Positions 38,101 through 46,000 of a DNA stretch of 64,000 bases are shown here, in pieces. The stretch comes from Proteles cristata cristata (lineage: Eukaryota > Chordata > Mammalia > Carnivora > Hyaenidae): assembly GCA_017311185.1 (NCBI GenBank), contig JAESUZ010003107.1:186001-250000 (forward strand), written 5' to 3'. Under the pieces are notes generated by a model that was not told the origin of the DNA, searched no databases, and was given only the letters and a program-made list of their open reading frames with translations. A program made the position numbers and the translations under genes. The stretch's first letter is position 1. The number at the start of each line of letters is the position of its first letter.

Positions 38101-38638
38101 GGAGTCCTGCTTCTCCCTCACCCGCCACAACCCCGTTGGCAGAGGCCCCGCCTCCCCTGGTGGGTCGCCCACACTTCTTCGCCCCCCGCGGCAGCCGAGG
38201 GCCCCTCTTCTCCGCGGCGAGTGCGGGGTTCTCCCCTCAGCCAGAGCTCACAGCGGGGCCGGGACTTTCTGGGACGCTCAGCCCGAGTCTAGCTGCCTGC
38301 GATCCACAACTCGCCGACCGCGGGCCTTGGAGCCAGCTGGAGCCTCGGAGGCAGCTCCGGGGGCGTCCTCCCCACCCATCCTCCGGTCCCCGGCGCGGCG
38401 CGGGTGACGGAGTCTCCTCCGACGTGCGCCCAGCGGCATCTGACCCACACCGTGGCTCCACTCCGGCCCCCGACCGGGCGACCCCGGGCGCCGTAAGCCG
38501 GGGACGCGCCGCCCGACGCCGCTCACCTTCCAGCGCCCGGCAGCCGGCGGGCAGCAGCAGCGGGAGCAGCAGCAGCGGAGGGAGCAGCGGCAGGAGCCCC
38601 GGCGGCGGCGGCGGCGGCGGCGGGCGGGCTCGGGCCAT
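20058..38638 (-). CDS. EPHB3: EPHB3, ephrin type-B receptor 3 (whole coding span, 16 exons)
   Basis: Receptor tyrosine kinase of the plasma membrane that binds ephrin-B ligands on neighbouring cells and signals for repulsion, axon guidance and epithelial compartment boundaries. Joining the 16 exons listed below gives 3000 nt and 999 residues. Order: signal peptide (about 1-33), ephrin-binding domain (about 38-215), Cys-rich/EGF-like region (to about 335), FN3-1 (336-452), FN3-2 (453-547), transmembrane helix (about 560-582), juxtamembrane tyrosines Y609 and Y615, kinase (about 634-900) and SAM (about 910-975). The C-terminus VQV is a PDZ ligand. Kinase residues are intact: glycine loop GAGEFGEV, VAIK Lys666, HRD Asp759, DFG Asp777. 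All introns are GT-AG and phases agree throughout. Compared with human as I recall it, the signal region is two residues shorter and exon 5 three residues longer. No frameshift or premature stop. Assignment to EPHB3 rather than EPHB1, B2 or B4 rests on near-identity over the full length. Confidence 0.98.
20272..20427 (-). CDS. EPHB3: EPHB3 exon 15, SAM domain (residues 912-963)
   Basis: 156 bp. [20 protein letters not shown], then the SAM core [20 protein letters not shown]. Phase 2 at both ends; acceptor CACAG, donor GTGAGT. Confidence 0.97.
20529..20722 (-). CDS. EPHB3: EPHB3 exon 14, end of kinase (residues 848-911)
   Basis: 194 bp, the standard length. [20 protein letters not shown], then [20 protein letters not shown] and the kinase-SAM linker KVIASAQSG. 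Ends in phase 2 at donor GTCAGT. Confidence 0.97.
20814..20963 (-). CDS. EPHB3: EPHB3 exon 13, kinase C-lobe (residues 798-847)
   Basis: 150 bp. [20 protein letters not shown] supplies the APE motif, followed by [20 protein letters not shown]. Phase 0 at both ends; acceptor CCAG, donor GTGAGT. Confidence 0.98.
21075..21290 (-). CDS. EPHB3: EPHB3 exon 12, catalytic loop and activation segment (residues 726-797)
   Basis: 216 bp, the standard length. Contains [13 protein letters not shown] (Asp759 catalytic), [12 protein letters not shown] (Asp777) and the activation-loop tyrosine Y793 in PTYTSSL. Phase 0 at both ends. The following 111-bp intron is open in this frame (see findings). Confidence 0.98.
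21400..21545 (-). mobile_element. MIR, antisense, in EPHB3 intron 11
   Basis: CTCATTTTACAAACCAGGGA, CTCAGAGAGGTTAGGTAAAG, GAGGTCACACAGACAGTAGA. Confidence 0.75.
21681..21928 (-). CDS. EPHB3: EPHB3 exon 11, kinase N-lobe (residues 643-725)
   Basis: 248 bp, the standard length. Completes GEFGEVCRG of the glycine loop, then VAIK with Lys666, helix-C motif [20 protein letters not shown], and the hinge [15 protein letters not shown]. Ends in phase 0 at donor GTAAGA. Confidence 0.98.
22052..22174 (-). CDS. EPHB3: EPHB3 exon 10, juxtamembrane tyrosines and start of kinase (residues 602-642)
   Basis: 123 bp, the standard length. [20 protein letters not shown] carries the two conserved autoinhibitory/SH2-docking tyrosines Y609 and Y615. 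The exon ends within the glycine-rich loop (IGAG). Phase 1 at both ends. Confidence 0.97.
22175..23250 (-). other. EPHB3: EPHB3 intron 9
   Basis: 1076 bp, phase 1. More than half is an L2 fragment (about 22500-23085); the rest is unique. The other introns over 300 bp are intron 4 (24824-25603, with an L2 fragment), intron 8 (23304-23647, nothing seen) and intron 11 (21291-21680, with a MIR remnant). Confidence 0.9.
22500..23085 (+). mobile_element. L2 fragment in EPHB3 intron 9
   Basis: CTTGCAATAGTCTCCCAGCT, GTCAAGTCCAAACTCCTCTG, GGCCACCTCCTCCAGGAAGG and a degraded 3' end. Antisense to the gene. Confidence 0.75.
23251..23303 (-). CDS. EPHB3: EPHB3 exon 9, inner juxtamembrane (residues 584-601)
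   Basis: 53 bp. Encodes [18 protein letters not shown]. The first Ser of HSSD is Gly in human as I recall it. Acceptor TCCAG; donor GTGAGT; phase 2 in, phase 1 out. Confidence 0.95.
23648..23756 (-). CDS. EPHB3: EPHB3 exon 8, transmembrane segment (residues 548-583)
   Basis: 109 bp. After [10 protein letters not shown] comes the single membrane helix [20 protein letters not shown] through about residue 582, followed by a basic stop-transfer stretch continued in exon 9. Ends in phase 2 at donor GTACTC, a non-consensus +4/+5 but the only one consistent with frame. Confidence 0.95.
23836..23995 (-). CDS. EPHB3: EPHB3 exon 7, rest of second fibronectin III domain (residues 495-547)
   Basis: 160 bp. 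Encodes [11 protein letters not shown], then [20 protein letters not shown] and [13 protein letters not shown]. Acceptor TACAG; donor GTACGT; ends in phase 1. Confidence 0.97.
24176..24300 (-). CDS. EPHB3: EPHB3 exon 6, start of second fibronectin III domain (residues 453-494)
   Basis: 125 bp, the standard Eph exon 6 length. Encodes [20 protein letters not shown] and [20 protein letters not shown]. Starts in phase 1 and ends in phase 0 at donor GTCAGA, a slightly weak donor. Confidence 0.97.
24473..24823 (-). CDS. EPHB3: EPHB3 exon 5, first fibronectin III domain (residues 336-452)
   Basis: 351 bp. FN3-1 begins [20 protein letters not shown] and ends [11 protein letters not shown]. Between ICKKCHG and ASACSRCDD there is a Gly/Pro/Ala linker three residues longer than the human protein as I recall it. 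Phase 1 at both ends, so the change keeps the frame. Confidence 0.97.
24935..25245 (+). mobile_element. L2 fragment in EPHB3 intron 4
   Basis: TTTAAGGCTCAACTTGAGGT, GGAAGCCTTCCTTGATTCTT, CAGGTTGCAAGCTCCTTTAG, GCCTGGCACAATGCCTGGCA. Confidence 0.78.
25604..25759 (-). CDS. EPHB3: EPHB3 exon 4 (residues 284-335)
   Basis: 156 bp, the standard Eph exon 4 length. Encodes the Cys-rich/EGF-like segment ([20 protein letters not shown], then [20 protein letters not shown]). Phase 1 at both ends; acceptor CACAG, donor GTGAGT. Confidence 0.97.
26405..26560. repeat. Decayed interspersed repeat, family not assigned
   Basis: ATAATTTATTATTCAAACTG, ATTTTGAGAGTGAAAAGGGA and CATGTGGTCACCCTATG recall a common mammalian fossil repeat, in EPHB3 intron 3. 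I cannot name the family reliably. Confidence 0.45.
27060..27180 (+). mobile_element. MIR remnant
   Basis: GACTCAGTCTCCTTATTGGC, CCTTACAGGATTGTGATGAC; MIR right half. Confidence 0.6.
27350..27590 (-). mobile_element. MIR, antisense, nearly full length
   Basis: CATGTGCCAGGCACTGTTCT, ATTGTCCCCATCTTGCACAT, GAGGAAACTAAGGTTCAAAG. Confidence 0.82.
28016..28688 (-). CDS. EPHB3: EPHB3 exon 3 (residues 60-283)
   Basis: 673 bp, the largest coding exon. It carries most of the ephrin-binding jelly-roll domain ([41 protein letters not shown]) and the start of the Cys-rich region ([18 protein letters not shown]). Cysteines expected for the family are present. One visible difference from human as I recall it is Ala for Pro in [10 protein letters not shown]. 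Ends in phase 1 at donor GTGAGT. Confidence 0.98.
28775..29000 (+). mobile_element. MIR in EPHB3 intron 2
   Basis: TGTGGTGTAATGGCTGAGTG, TTCTGATCCCAGTTCTTGCT, TGTGTGACTATGGGTTAAGT. An antisense MIR remnant follows at 29150-29260. Confidence 0.8.
29333..29552 (-). mobile_element. SINEC_Fc-type SINE in EPHB3 intron 2
   Basis: Tail AAAGTTTATTTACTTATTTT on the left; head CTGAGCCACCCAGGCGCCCC on the right. Same orientation as the gene. The only SINEC found within EPHB3. Confidence 0.9.
30062..30126 (-). CDS. EPHB3: EPHB3 exon 2 (residues 38-59)
   Basis: 65 bp, the usual length for Eph exon 2. Encodes [15 protein letters not shown] and onward, the start of the ephrin-binding domain. Acceptor CAG before AGACCC; donor GTAAGC after codon 59 (phase 0). 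Confidence 0.97.
30930..31075 (+). mobile_element. L2 fragment in EPHB3 intron 1
   Basis: CCAACTGTCACCTCCTCCAG and AAAGCCTTCCCGGGG match the L2 internal region; short and decayed. Confidence 0.55.
32096..32212. repeat. Purine/G-rich tract in EPHB3 intron 1
   Basis: GGGAGGGG-type runs (for example GGGGAGGGGGAGGGATGGGG) in two blocks separated by a short T-rich stretch; multiple G3+ runs on the plus strand. Confidence 0.8.
38527..38638 (-). CDS. EPHB3: EPHB3 exon 1, coding part (residues 1-37)
   Basis: Encodes the signal peptide: MARAR, eight prolines written as a GGC/CCG repeat, then a Leu/Pro-rich hydrophobic core ending AGCRALE. The start codon sits in CCATGG with G at -3 and G at +4, a strong Kozak context. 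The donor GTGAGC follows the first base of codon 38 (phase 1). The frame is open upstream, but there is no ATG on the minus strand between this start and about 39250. Confidence 0.96.
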
Positions 38639-39250
38639 GGCCGGGGCGGACTCCAGGAGCCGAGCCGGGCCGCGCCGGGCCGCGCCGGCGGGGCTGCGGG
38701 CACCTGGGGAAGGGTCCGCTCCGCGGGCTCCGAGGAACGCTCGCGTACAGTCCCGGGAGGTCCAGGCAAGAAGAGCGTGCAATCCAGGCGGGCGGCTCCG
38801 GGACCGAGGCGGCGGCGCGAGCCCGGCGACGATGGGGGATGCAGGCAGGTCGGTCCCGCGGCAATCTGGACGGACCGGTCCAGGGGGATCCCGGGCGCTG
38901 GAGAGCTCTGAGCCGGAGAACTCCGGGAGGCGAGTCGGGGCAGGAGGGCGCAAGTGGTGGTAGTTAGGGGGCACAGTTATCTGGCGGTCTGCCGTGGGCC
39001 CGACTCGGATCCGGGGCACCGGGTGCGCTCACCGTCCGGGGTCCGAGCAGGGATCTTGCTGCGCCGCTTACGTACTCACTCTGCCGTCCCCAGCGCTGGC
39101 GAGGCCGCTCTGGTGGAGAGGGGCGGGACCGGCCGCCTGCCTGTCAGCGCCGTGGCCCCACCCCTAGCCGCAGGCCGCCCACTCACAGACCGCCAGGCGC
39201 GCTGGTTCGGCCTCGAGAGCTCTCTGCTGGAGTTCAGTTGGCGGTGCCTC
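38639..39250 (-). promoter_or_regulatory. EPHB3: EPHB3 5' leader and core promoter region (TSS not fixed)
   Basis: GC-rich, TATA-less sequence directly upstream of the start codon. It has no ATG on the minus strand over about 610 nt, so no AUG-initiated upstream ORF. The main frame is also stop-free for at least 127 codons upstream, so the leader gives no in-frame stop. The start site probably lies between 39050 and 39250, by distance from the GC and CCAAT boxes. Confidence 0.6.
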
Positions 39251-39286
39251 CATCAGGCCCACCCTCAGCGCCTCTCAGGCCTGGAG

Positions 39287-39372
39287 GGGGCGGGGCCATT
39301 AAAAAGATGAATTAGATTGGGCGGAGCGATACTGTCAATCAGAGGGAACCCCCGCCTCCTGTCTCCTATTGG
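39287..39372 (-). promoter_or_regulatory. EPHB3: GC box and two CCAAT boxes of the EPHB3 promoter
   Basis: GGGGCGGGG at 39287-39295 (Sp1-type) and ATTGG at 39316-39320 and 39368-39372, which read CCAAT on the gene strand. The order CCAAT, CCAAT, GC box, leader is typical for a CpG-island promoter without TATA. Confidence 0.55.
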
Positions 39373-39574
39373 CCATTAGTAACCGAACCTGAGTCTAAAG
39401 AGGTGCCAGTCACATACAACGAGCTGAGGGCGCCCCCCTGTGGCCTGTACCTGCCCAGGGACGCCCCCACGTGGCTGTCTTTTCTCCAGGCATGTCCATA
39501 CCCTAAACGGAGTTGAGGCACTATCCAGGGGACACCCATCTGCAACACATCCTGCGACCAGGGTCTTCTGCTCA

Positions 39575-40130
39575 TTCATTCATTCATTCATTCAGCAGGG
39601 TATTTCATCGTTCTTTGAGCACAGACTATTACTGCTAGTGCTACCACAATAGATTTGCATTCTCTTGGAGCGAGTTTAGTGATATAGACAAGTACGAAGT
39701 CATCACAAAAGAGTTTAACGTATTATTATGGAGGAAGGACAGAGTTGCCACAGCACATGTGAGGGGAATGGCTATGTCTGGCCCTGAGTAAATGACATTT
39801 CAGCTGAACCATGAAAAATGAGTAGTAGGTGAAAGACGTGTGTTTGGGGACAGGGTGGGGGCAGGGTGGCTGTTTCAGACACAGCCAACACACTTTGTGT
39901 GAAGTCCCTGTGGCAAGAGAAACTGATATTCATTAGAGGAATCTGAAAGAAGTTCAGAATATCTTGAGAGTAGAGTTAGAGGCTGAGAGGGGCTGAAAGG
40001 AGGCTCAGAAGTAGGTGTGGGGGACCAAGAGTTGTTTTTAGACTCAAGGCCTTCCTGTGAGTTGGAGTTGGAAGCAGAGGCATTGCAATATCGGATTAGC
40101 AGGGCTGCCTTGGATAGAAGGGGAGGAGGC
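39575..40130 (-). mobile_element. L2 fragment, antisense, upstream of the EPHB3 promoter
   Basis: Begins with the L2 tail repeat CATTCATTCATTCATTCATT and continues with decayed antisense L2 body (GAATGGCTATGTCTGGCCCT and onward). Right limit uncertain. Confidence 0.6.
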
Positions 40131-40273
40131 AAGGGTGGGAATTGGGAGATGGAGAGGACTGTGCAGCCGCCAGGTAGAGGAAGGTGGTGGCTTAGACTAA
40201 GGTGGAGGCTGTGGGGATGGAGAAAAGTGGGCAGGTCTTAGATGTTTTAAGAGGTAGAATTCATGAGATTTGT

Positions 40274-40511
40274 TTTTGGTTTTTTTTTAATTAAAATAAA
40301 TGTTTTTAATGTTTATTTCTGAGAGAGAGAAAGACAGCGAGAGCAGGGGAGGGTCAGAGAGAGAGGGAGATACAGAATCTGAAACAGGCTCCAGGCTCTG
40401 AGCTAGCTGTCAGCACAGAGCCTGATGTGGGGCTCAAACCCACAAACCGTGAGATCATAACCTAAGCCAAAGCTGGACGCTCAACCGACTGAGCCACCCA
40501 GGCACCCCTAA
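40274..40511 (-). mobile_element. SINEC_Fc-type SINE
   Basis: Reverse copy with a 16-bp duplication AATTCATGAGATTTGT at 40258-40273 and 40512-40527. Lies between the EPHB3 promoter and the candidate enhancer. Confidence 0.92.
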
Positions 40512-40639
40512 AATTCATGAGATTTGTGACTGAGTGTTTGAGAGATATGTACTAGATGGAGAACTCCAGGGTTTCTGGATTGACAATGAACTTCTACCTC
40601 ATTTTCTTGACAAATATTTATAAAGTGCAGTAAAACTCT

Positions 40640-40815
40640 GAAACAATAGGTTTTGTTTATTATGTGGTAGATGTTATTATAACCTCAATTTGCAAACAAA
40701 AGTTAAATCTAAAATGGCTTAGGGACTTGCCCTAAGTCACAGTGCAAATAAGTGACAGAGGTGGGATTTGAATCCAGGACTGTATAGCTTTTAGACTTAC
40801 TCATTCCACTTCATC
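40640..40815 (-). mobile_element. MIR, antisense
   Basis: ACTTGCCCTAAGTCACAGTG, GTGGGATTTGAATCCAGGAC. Confidence 0.75.
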
Positions 40816-41049
40816 AGAGACCTAAAGATCCCCTAGGTGCTTGTTAAAAACTCAGAATCCTGAGCTACCCATTCCACCTTGGACCTTGGGACTCAGAACC
40901 TCTGGGGTATGGGATCCAGGAATCTGTATTTTAAATAAGCATTCCAGGTGCTTCTGATGCACACTGAAGTCTGAGAATGACTGTCACCATGCAGCCTCTC
41001 ACTGTCCTAGCTGGAGAAACATCCCTCCATGGGCGCTCTGAGCCTTCCC

Positions 41050-42050
41050 CAGCTATCCTAAGATTTCTGGGGGGCAGGAAGTAAGAGATCAGACTCTAGG
41101 TGACCTCAGAAACAAGATGGTCATACTTAATCCTTTGATCATGAAAGACCTTCGTTCCAGTCCTGGAAGTTCCACGAGAGCAAATGAAGTCCTGGATCTG
41201 GTAGTTGAAGACATTGCTCTGAGAGAGGTCCCTCCTCCCAGCCACAGACAGAGGTACATGTGGACACATGGGGCTGAGGTAGGGGGAACCATGGGATGGA
41301 GGTCTAGATTCCACCTCAGGTCTGTTCTCAAGCCCTAAGAACTTCCCACAACATCATTCAAGGCTCTTGAATGGGAGACCACAGAAGGGATCTTGGAGAT
41401 CATCTTGTACAACTGTTCCATTGTACAGCTAGAAAGCTTGAGGCTTAGTGATAGGACTGCTTGCCCTACAGTCCCCTCTGCCCTGGGGTGCTGGTTGGCA
41501 TTGGGCAGGATAGTATTTTGGCAGGTGGCCTGAGAGCAACACCTCTCAGCCAAAGCCCTGCTCGTTGTAAGGCGGATCTGTGAGGCCGGCACTCCTGTTT
41601 GCTCAGCATCTGTGCCAGGCGAGACCTCGCCCTGAACAAACACAGCCTGCCGAGCGGCAGGCACCGAGCTCCTTTGTTCTTGGGTTGATAGCAGGGCTAG
41701 CAGGCAACAGAGGGCCCATCCTCACCGGATGTTGGCACCATGGTTCCCACGGGAATGCTTCCTGATCAAGAGGCCGACAGGCTGGAGGGCACCCAGGTAC
41801 TGGCTACAACAGCCTGGGGCGGGAAGTTGACCACCTGGCAATAGAAAGGATGTGAGAGAGGAGCAGGTGGAGGTGTGGGGACTGAAAACCAGACCAGTTA
41901 AGGAAAGCTGGGACACCTTCATCTCTTTGGGAGTAGGTGGGCAGAAGGTCCTAACCTATCTTTCCAGGCTGACGAAGTACCAAAGAACCCAGGAACAGGC
42001 TCTGACCTTTGATTTGGAATGAAGGGAAAATGTCCAGACTGAGGTCAAGG
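41050..42050. promoter_or_regulatory. EPHB3: Candidate EPHB3 upstream enhancer (TCF/LEF, ETS, FOXA, RBPJ motifs)
   Basis: About 2.4-3.4 kb upstream of the start codon. CAGGAAGTAAG (ETS) at 41075-41085, CCTTTGATC (TCF/LEF) at 41132-41140, TGTTTGC (FOXA-like) at 41596-41602, CCTTTGTTC (weaker TCF) at 41671-41679, TTCCCACGGGAA containing CGTGGGAA on the minus strand (RBPJ/CSL) at 41744-41755, and CCTTTGAT (TCF) at 42006-42013. A human EPHB3 enhancer about 2.3 kb upstream, at which Wnt, MAPK and Notch inputs converge, has been described in colorectal cancer work (from memory). Equating it with this segment is inference. Confidence 0.5.
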
Positions 42051-42109
42051 TTCTTCTCTCTGAGCTCATCATCCTTTGCCCATTTGAGACAGAAATAAAA
42101 GCTTAATGT

Positions 42110-42310
42110 GTAAGCAAGAGTTTGGGCTTTGGCATCAGAGAGACCTGAATGCAAATCTTGGCATGGTCATTCACCAGCTGGGAGACTTGTGATAAGAAGC
42201 TGAACCTTTCTGAATCCAAGTATACACAGGAATGAAGGTGGGGGATGATCACACCTTCTTGCCTATTGTGATGCTCTGGCCACAGAGCCAGGAGCATAGC
42301 AGGGGCCTGT
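42110..42310 (+). mobile_element. MIR
   Basis: GGCTTTGGCATCAGAGAGAC, CTGAATGCAAATCTTGGCAT, then a degraded right half. Confidence 0.72.
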
Positions 42311-42875
42311 TATATATATGGTCCCTATGGCAATTAATACCCAGTGCCCAGACATCTCTGGAAACACTGTCAGTTTGGGGACAACTAGAGGAATTGATTT
42401 GGGGCTTAATGCCCCCCAGCACCTGTGACCAACTTCAGATTCTCTTTTAAAAATATAGTAAATATGTGTTCCTGGGCTTGTGTGTTGGAGATTGTTGCAA
42501 GAAAGTCAAAACTGGGAGAAGAGAGCTTGGGGGCAATAAAGGATGGTGGGATTGATTTGATGAGAGCTTTTCGGGCTCCTATCAAAGACCAGGGTGGAGG
42601 CAAGGAGACCAGCAAAGTGACCACAGGCAAGAGTTGGTGATGACCGGGCTGGTTGTAGCAAGCGATCTGAGCAGTAGCATGGGTGGTTATTTATAGGAAG
42701 AGAAGTAAGGACTTGAGGAGGAGCAGTTCGGTTGAGGTGGGGCTGCGGGATGGGGACTGAGGGTGTCATTTCGGACTGGCTAAGTTCAGGAGGCCTGTCA
42801 GACATCCGAATGTGCACATGGAGCAGATAGCTGGCTTCACTGCTCCCACCTCCTCCACTGACCCCCTCCCTTGCC

Positions 42876-43260
42876 ATCTATACAGCCTCAACTCTGGTCT
42901 CTTTCTGTCCCCTGGAGGCATGACCTCAGGGCTTTTGCACTGGCTGTTCCTTCTGCTTGGATGCTCTATTTCTCTGCCTACTCTCAGAATCAAGATCTCT
43001 GCTTAGATGTCACTTCCCTGACCAGTTTGATTTCCTCCCTCCTCCCCCACAGCATCCCTGTCTAGCCCATTGCACTGTTTAATTTCCATATACTATTGAG
43101 CACTAATTGAGATTATACTATTTAGTCATCTGCTTACATGTGTGCTGTCTCCTTTCTAGACTGCAAGCTTCCTGAGAGCAGGGGCTTGCTTTATTTACCA
43201 CTGAATCCCCTGTGGAAGGCCCAGCACGCTGAATGAAGTGGCCTCTCAATAACAGCTTAC
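42876..43260 (+). mobile_element. L2 fragment, sense
   Basis: CAGGGCTTTTGCACTGGCTG, TTAGATGTCACTTCCCTGAC, TAGACTGCAAGCTTCCTGAG, a clear L2 3' region. Confidence 0.82.
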
Positions 43261-45779
43261 TGACCGGGTCAGTAAGTCTGGACAATATGTGGTATTCATG
43301 CTGCCACTTTTTCTTCCCAAGCACAGGGCAGGCCCTGCTCATTGATTCTGAACTCTCTCCTCACCGCGGCGCTGCAGACAGCCGTTGTCAACCCATCAGA
43401 TTTGGCACATGAAGTCAAACCTACCTGCCATCCCTGTGGTGGACAAAGGTCCCTTCCTGGCTACCGGTGTAACTCTGAGAGAACCTGTTAAAGCTGAGTC
43501 TTGGATGTCAGTTTCCTCTTGCAATGTGTCCTCCAAGATGTCGAGGTGTCTTTCCACCACTCTTGGATGGGCGGGGCCTCCAGGCTGGAACCCGCTGCCA
43601 CGTGCAGATATGCCTTATGCAGACATGCCACGTGCAGACGGGGTGCTCAGTTCCTGTCTTTCCCGAGTCACAACCATTCCTGCGCCTTCCTCTCTGTCTG
43701 ATGGCGCCGCCCCCGCTTCCGGTTTTCTCACCAGCCCCAGAAGAGGAGACTACAAGGGACCTTTGATACCTGGCCCAACAAAACCCTCATTTACAGATGA
43801 GGAAACTGTGATCAGAGAAGGACAGTCACTGGAGCCAGAAATCCAACAAAGACTAGCTGTCCACACCCAGTGTTTTGGCAGCAGCCAACCCCTTCCCCGG
43901 ATCCCTGCGGGGCCTGGGCACTTGCTGTCAGCACCTCCTCTCCATGATAGGGAGCCGGGGGGCCGCAGCTTCCTTGTACACGGGCACATTCCCAAGCCCC
44001 AGGAGGCGCATAGCCTGGCTTCCCTCCAGGCCCTGGCAGTTGGCGGGAGAAGGATGCCCTGTGGATTCCTGGCTCCTTCCCCCACTTCCGAGCTGCCCTC
44101 CCATTCGACCGTTTGAAGGAGGTGAGAAAGGTGCAGGCCGCTTCCTCCACAGTTGCTTTTGGAAATTGCCTCAAGTTGTTTGGACCAGGGCGAGGCTCTA
44201 AGCTATTTCAAAGCCAATTAATATTCTGTTGGCAGTTTCTTGCCTTCCTCCCCATCCCATCCAACCTGGATCATCCCCTCCACTGTCTTGAAGCTATTCC
44301 GCAGCCTCTCTGACAAGAGCTGGGTTCTGGCTTCCCTTGAGGGAGGGTGGAGGAAGAAGTGGATGAGTATTGACTAAATCTCTCTGTGATCTTAAGTTGA
44401 GGTGCTTTAAATGTCTCCCAGAGAGGGGGACGCTTCAGTTGCCTTTGAGCCTGCCTGCGCAGAGCCCTTGTTTGCAAGCCATCTTTTCTCCTGGAGCCAC
44501 ACTTCCTTTTCTAGGAGCTATTTGGGGAAACTCTAATGTTTGCGGCGAACAGAGAGCCAGCTCCCTGCTCAGGAGGATAGTGAGGACCCAGAGGCATCCA
44601 GAAGTGCTGATTAAGGACCAATACCCATAGACATCTGGGGAAAGTTTAAAAAATGGAAAAGGCTGAGGCTTTCATGTTTAATGAGGAAGGAGGGAATATC
44701 AGGGACTAAGGGAAATTTCTGGGAGATGGATTTTGACTTGATAGTGAACATTTCAGCTTTCAGCCCACTTATTGAACAGTTACTGTGTGATGTGGGGCAC
44801 AGACATAGATGGACACCAGGCCACTCTGTCCAGGAGAGAGATCACAGCAGCCTTCCCAAGGAGGCAGGCACTGAGCCTGAGACCAGGCTGAGGCCCAGAG
44901 AATAAGAAAGATCAGCAGGACTTCTTGGCCTTAGCAACACAATGGAAGCACCTGGCGAGGTTTCTTGGTTTTTGTTTTAAAGAAGGATGCCTGCTCCCAG
45001 AAAGGTTTGTTAGAGGGCAGGACCTGAGCACCTGATGTCTTTGAAAAGCTCCCAAGTGGGTCTAATGTTGGGGGAGAGGTAGGAAGATCATGAAGTATGT
45101 GCTGGGGGACAGTCCAGGAGTCATTGGTGACTGTCGGCAGTAATCGCGTTGCCATGTTAGGGAGTCTGGAGTTCAGCTGAGGGAGATAGGAAGCCCCTGG
45201 TGGGTTTTAAGTTTCAAGCAGAGGATTATGTCAGTCCCATTTGCTTTTTAAAACTATACCTTCTAGTCTAGCTTTCCTCCACCTCCCTGCGCCCCACTCA
45301 CCTGATATAGAAGGGTCCCTACAGAGACCCACTCAGGACCACCGGAGTCAGTGAGGCCTCTGCTGGGGTTCTCCTTTCCCCTGCCAGGCCTGCCTCAGTG
45401 TCTGGGCAGAGCAGGTACTTTGTACCTGCCCCAGGTGGGGAAGGGTCATCAAGATGTCCAGCCCTATCTCCTCGCTTGACTTCTGTCCCCAGCAGCTGCC
45501 CAGGTACCAGCTCTGGCCAATTCATCCTGAGCTTCCTTCCCAGCCTAGCCAGAAATGGTACCATATCCACCTTAGGGTTCCAGCAGACACAGCACAGGTG
45601 AGGCAGCTTCTCCTCTCTGTTTTCCAAAGCTACCACTCTTGGGTCAGACCTAATGGCTTTTTCCTCTCTCAGAAAGCATTCTGTCAGGCCTCTCCAGGTC
45701 TCTGTTGCTACTCCCAGACCCCTCCATGTGATGCCCCTCCTGCCCCCGATTGGAAGGGGAGCATAGGGAGAGAAAGCAG

Positions 45780-46000
45780 GGCTTCTGAGTCCGTGGCATT
45801 TGGGTTAGAAACCTAACATCACCTCTCTTGAGCTCTGTGGCCTCCGGCAAATCACATCACCACTCTGTTTCTGTTTCTTCACTTGTAACACTACACAACC
45901 ACCTGGGACAGTTCTGAGCATTAAATGAGAGTAGTATGTAAAGGCTTGAATGGAGTACCTAGTACTTAGTAGGTCTTCAATAAATGCTGGTGCCATTTAC
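45780..46000 (+). mobile_element. MIR
   Basis: CTGTGGCCTCCGGCAAATCA, TGTTTCTTCACTTGTAACAC, GAGCATTAAATGAGAGTAGT, GTAGGTCTTCAATAAATGCT. Confidence 0.78.

Larger units (their letters stand above)
30127..38526 (-). other. EPHB3: EPHB3 intron 1 (8.4 kb)
   Basis: Phase-1 intron with GT-AG ends. No SINEC copy was seen in it. It holds an L2 remnant near 30930-31075, a MIR remnant near 36420-36530, a purine/G-rich block at 32096-32212, a 17-bp tandem duplication at 32218-32252 and small CA tracts near 33494-33530. The rest is unique GC-rich sequence with no coding signal. Confidence 0.9.
38060..39290. promoter_or_regulatory. EPHB3: CpG island over EPHB3 exon 1
   Basis: Dense CpG dinucleotides and very high GC across exon 1, the first part of intron 1 and the promoter, dropping sharply on both sides. 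Limits judged by eye. Confidence 0.85.

Noticed and set aside
38237..39019. Possible N-terminally extended EPHB3 from 39019
   Set aside because: That codon is GTG, not ATG, and there is no in-frame ATG before 38638, which itself has a strong Kozak context.
43385..44116. 243-codon open frame on the plus strand
   Set aside because: Crosses an antisense MIR-like segment (CATTTACAGATGAGGAAACT), has no family resemblance and no splice or promoter context.
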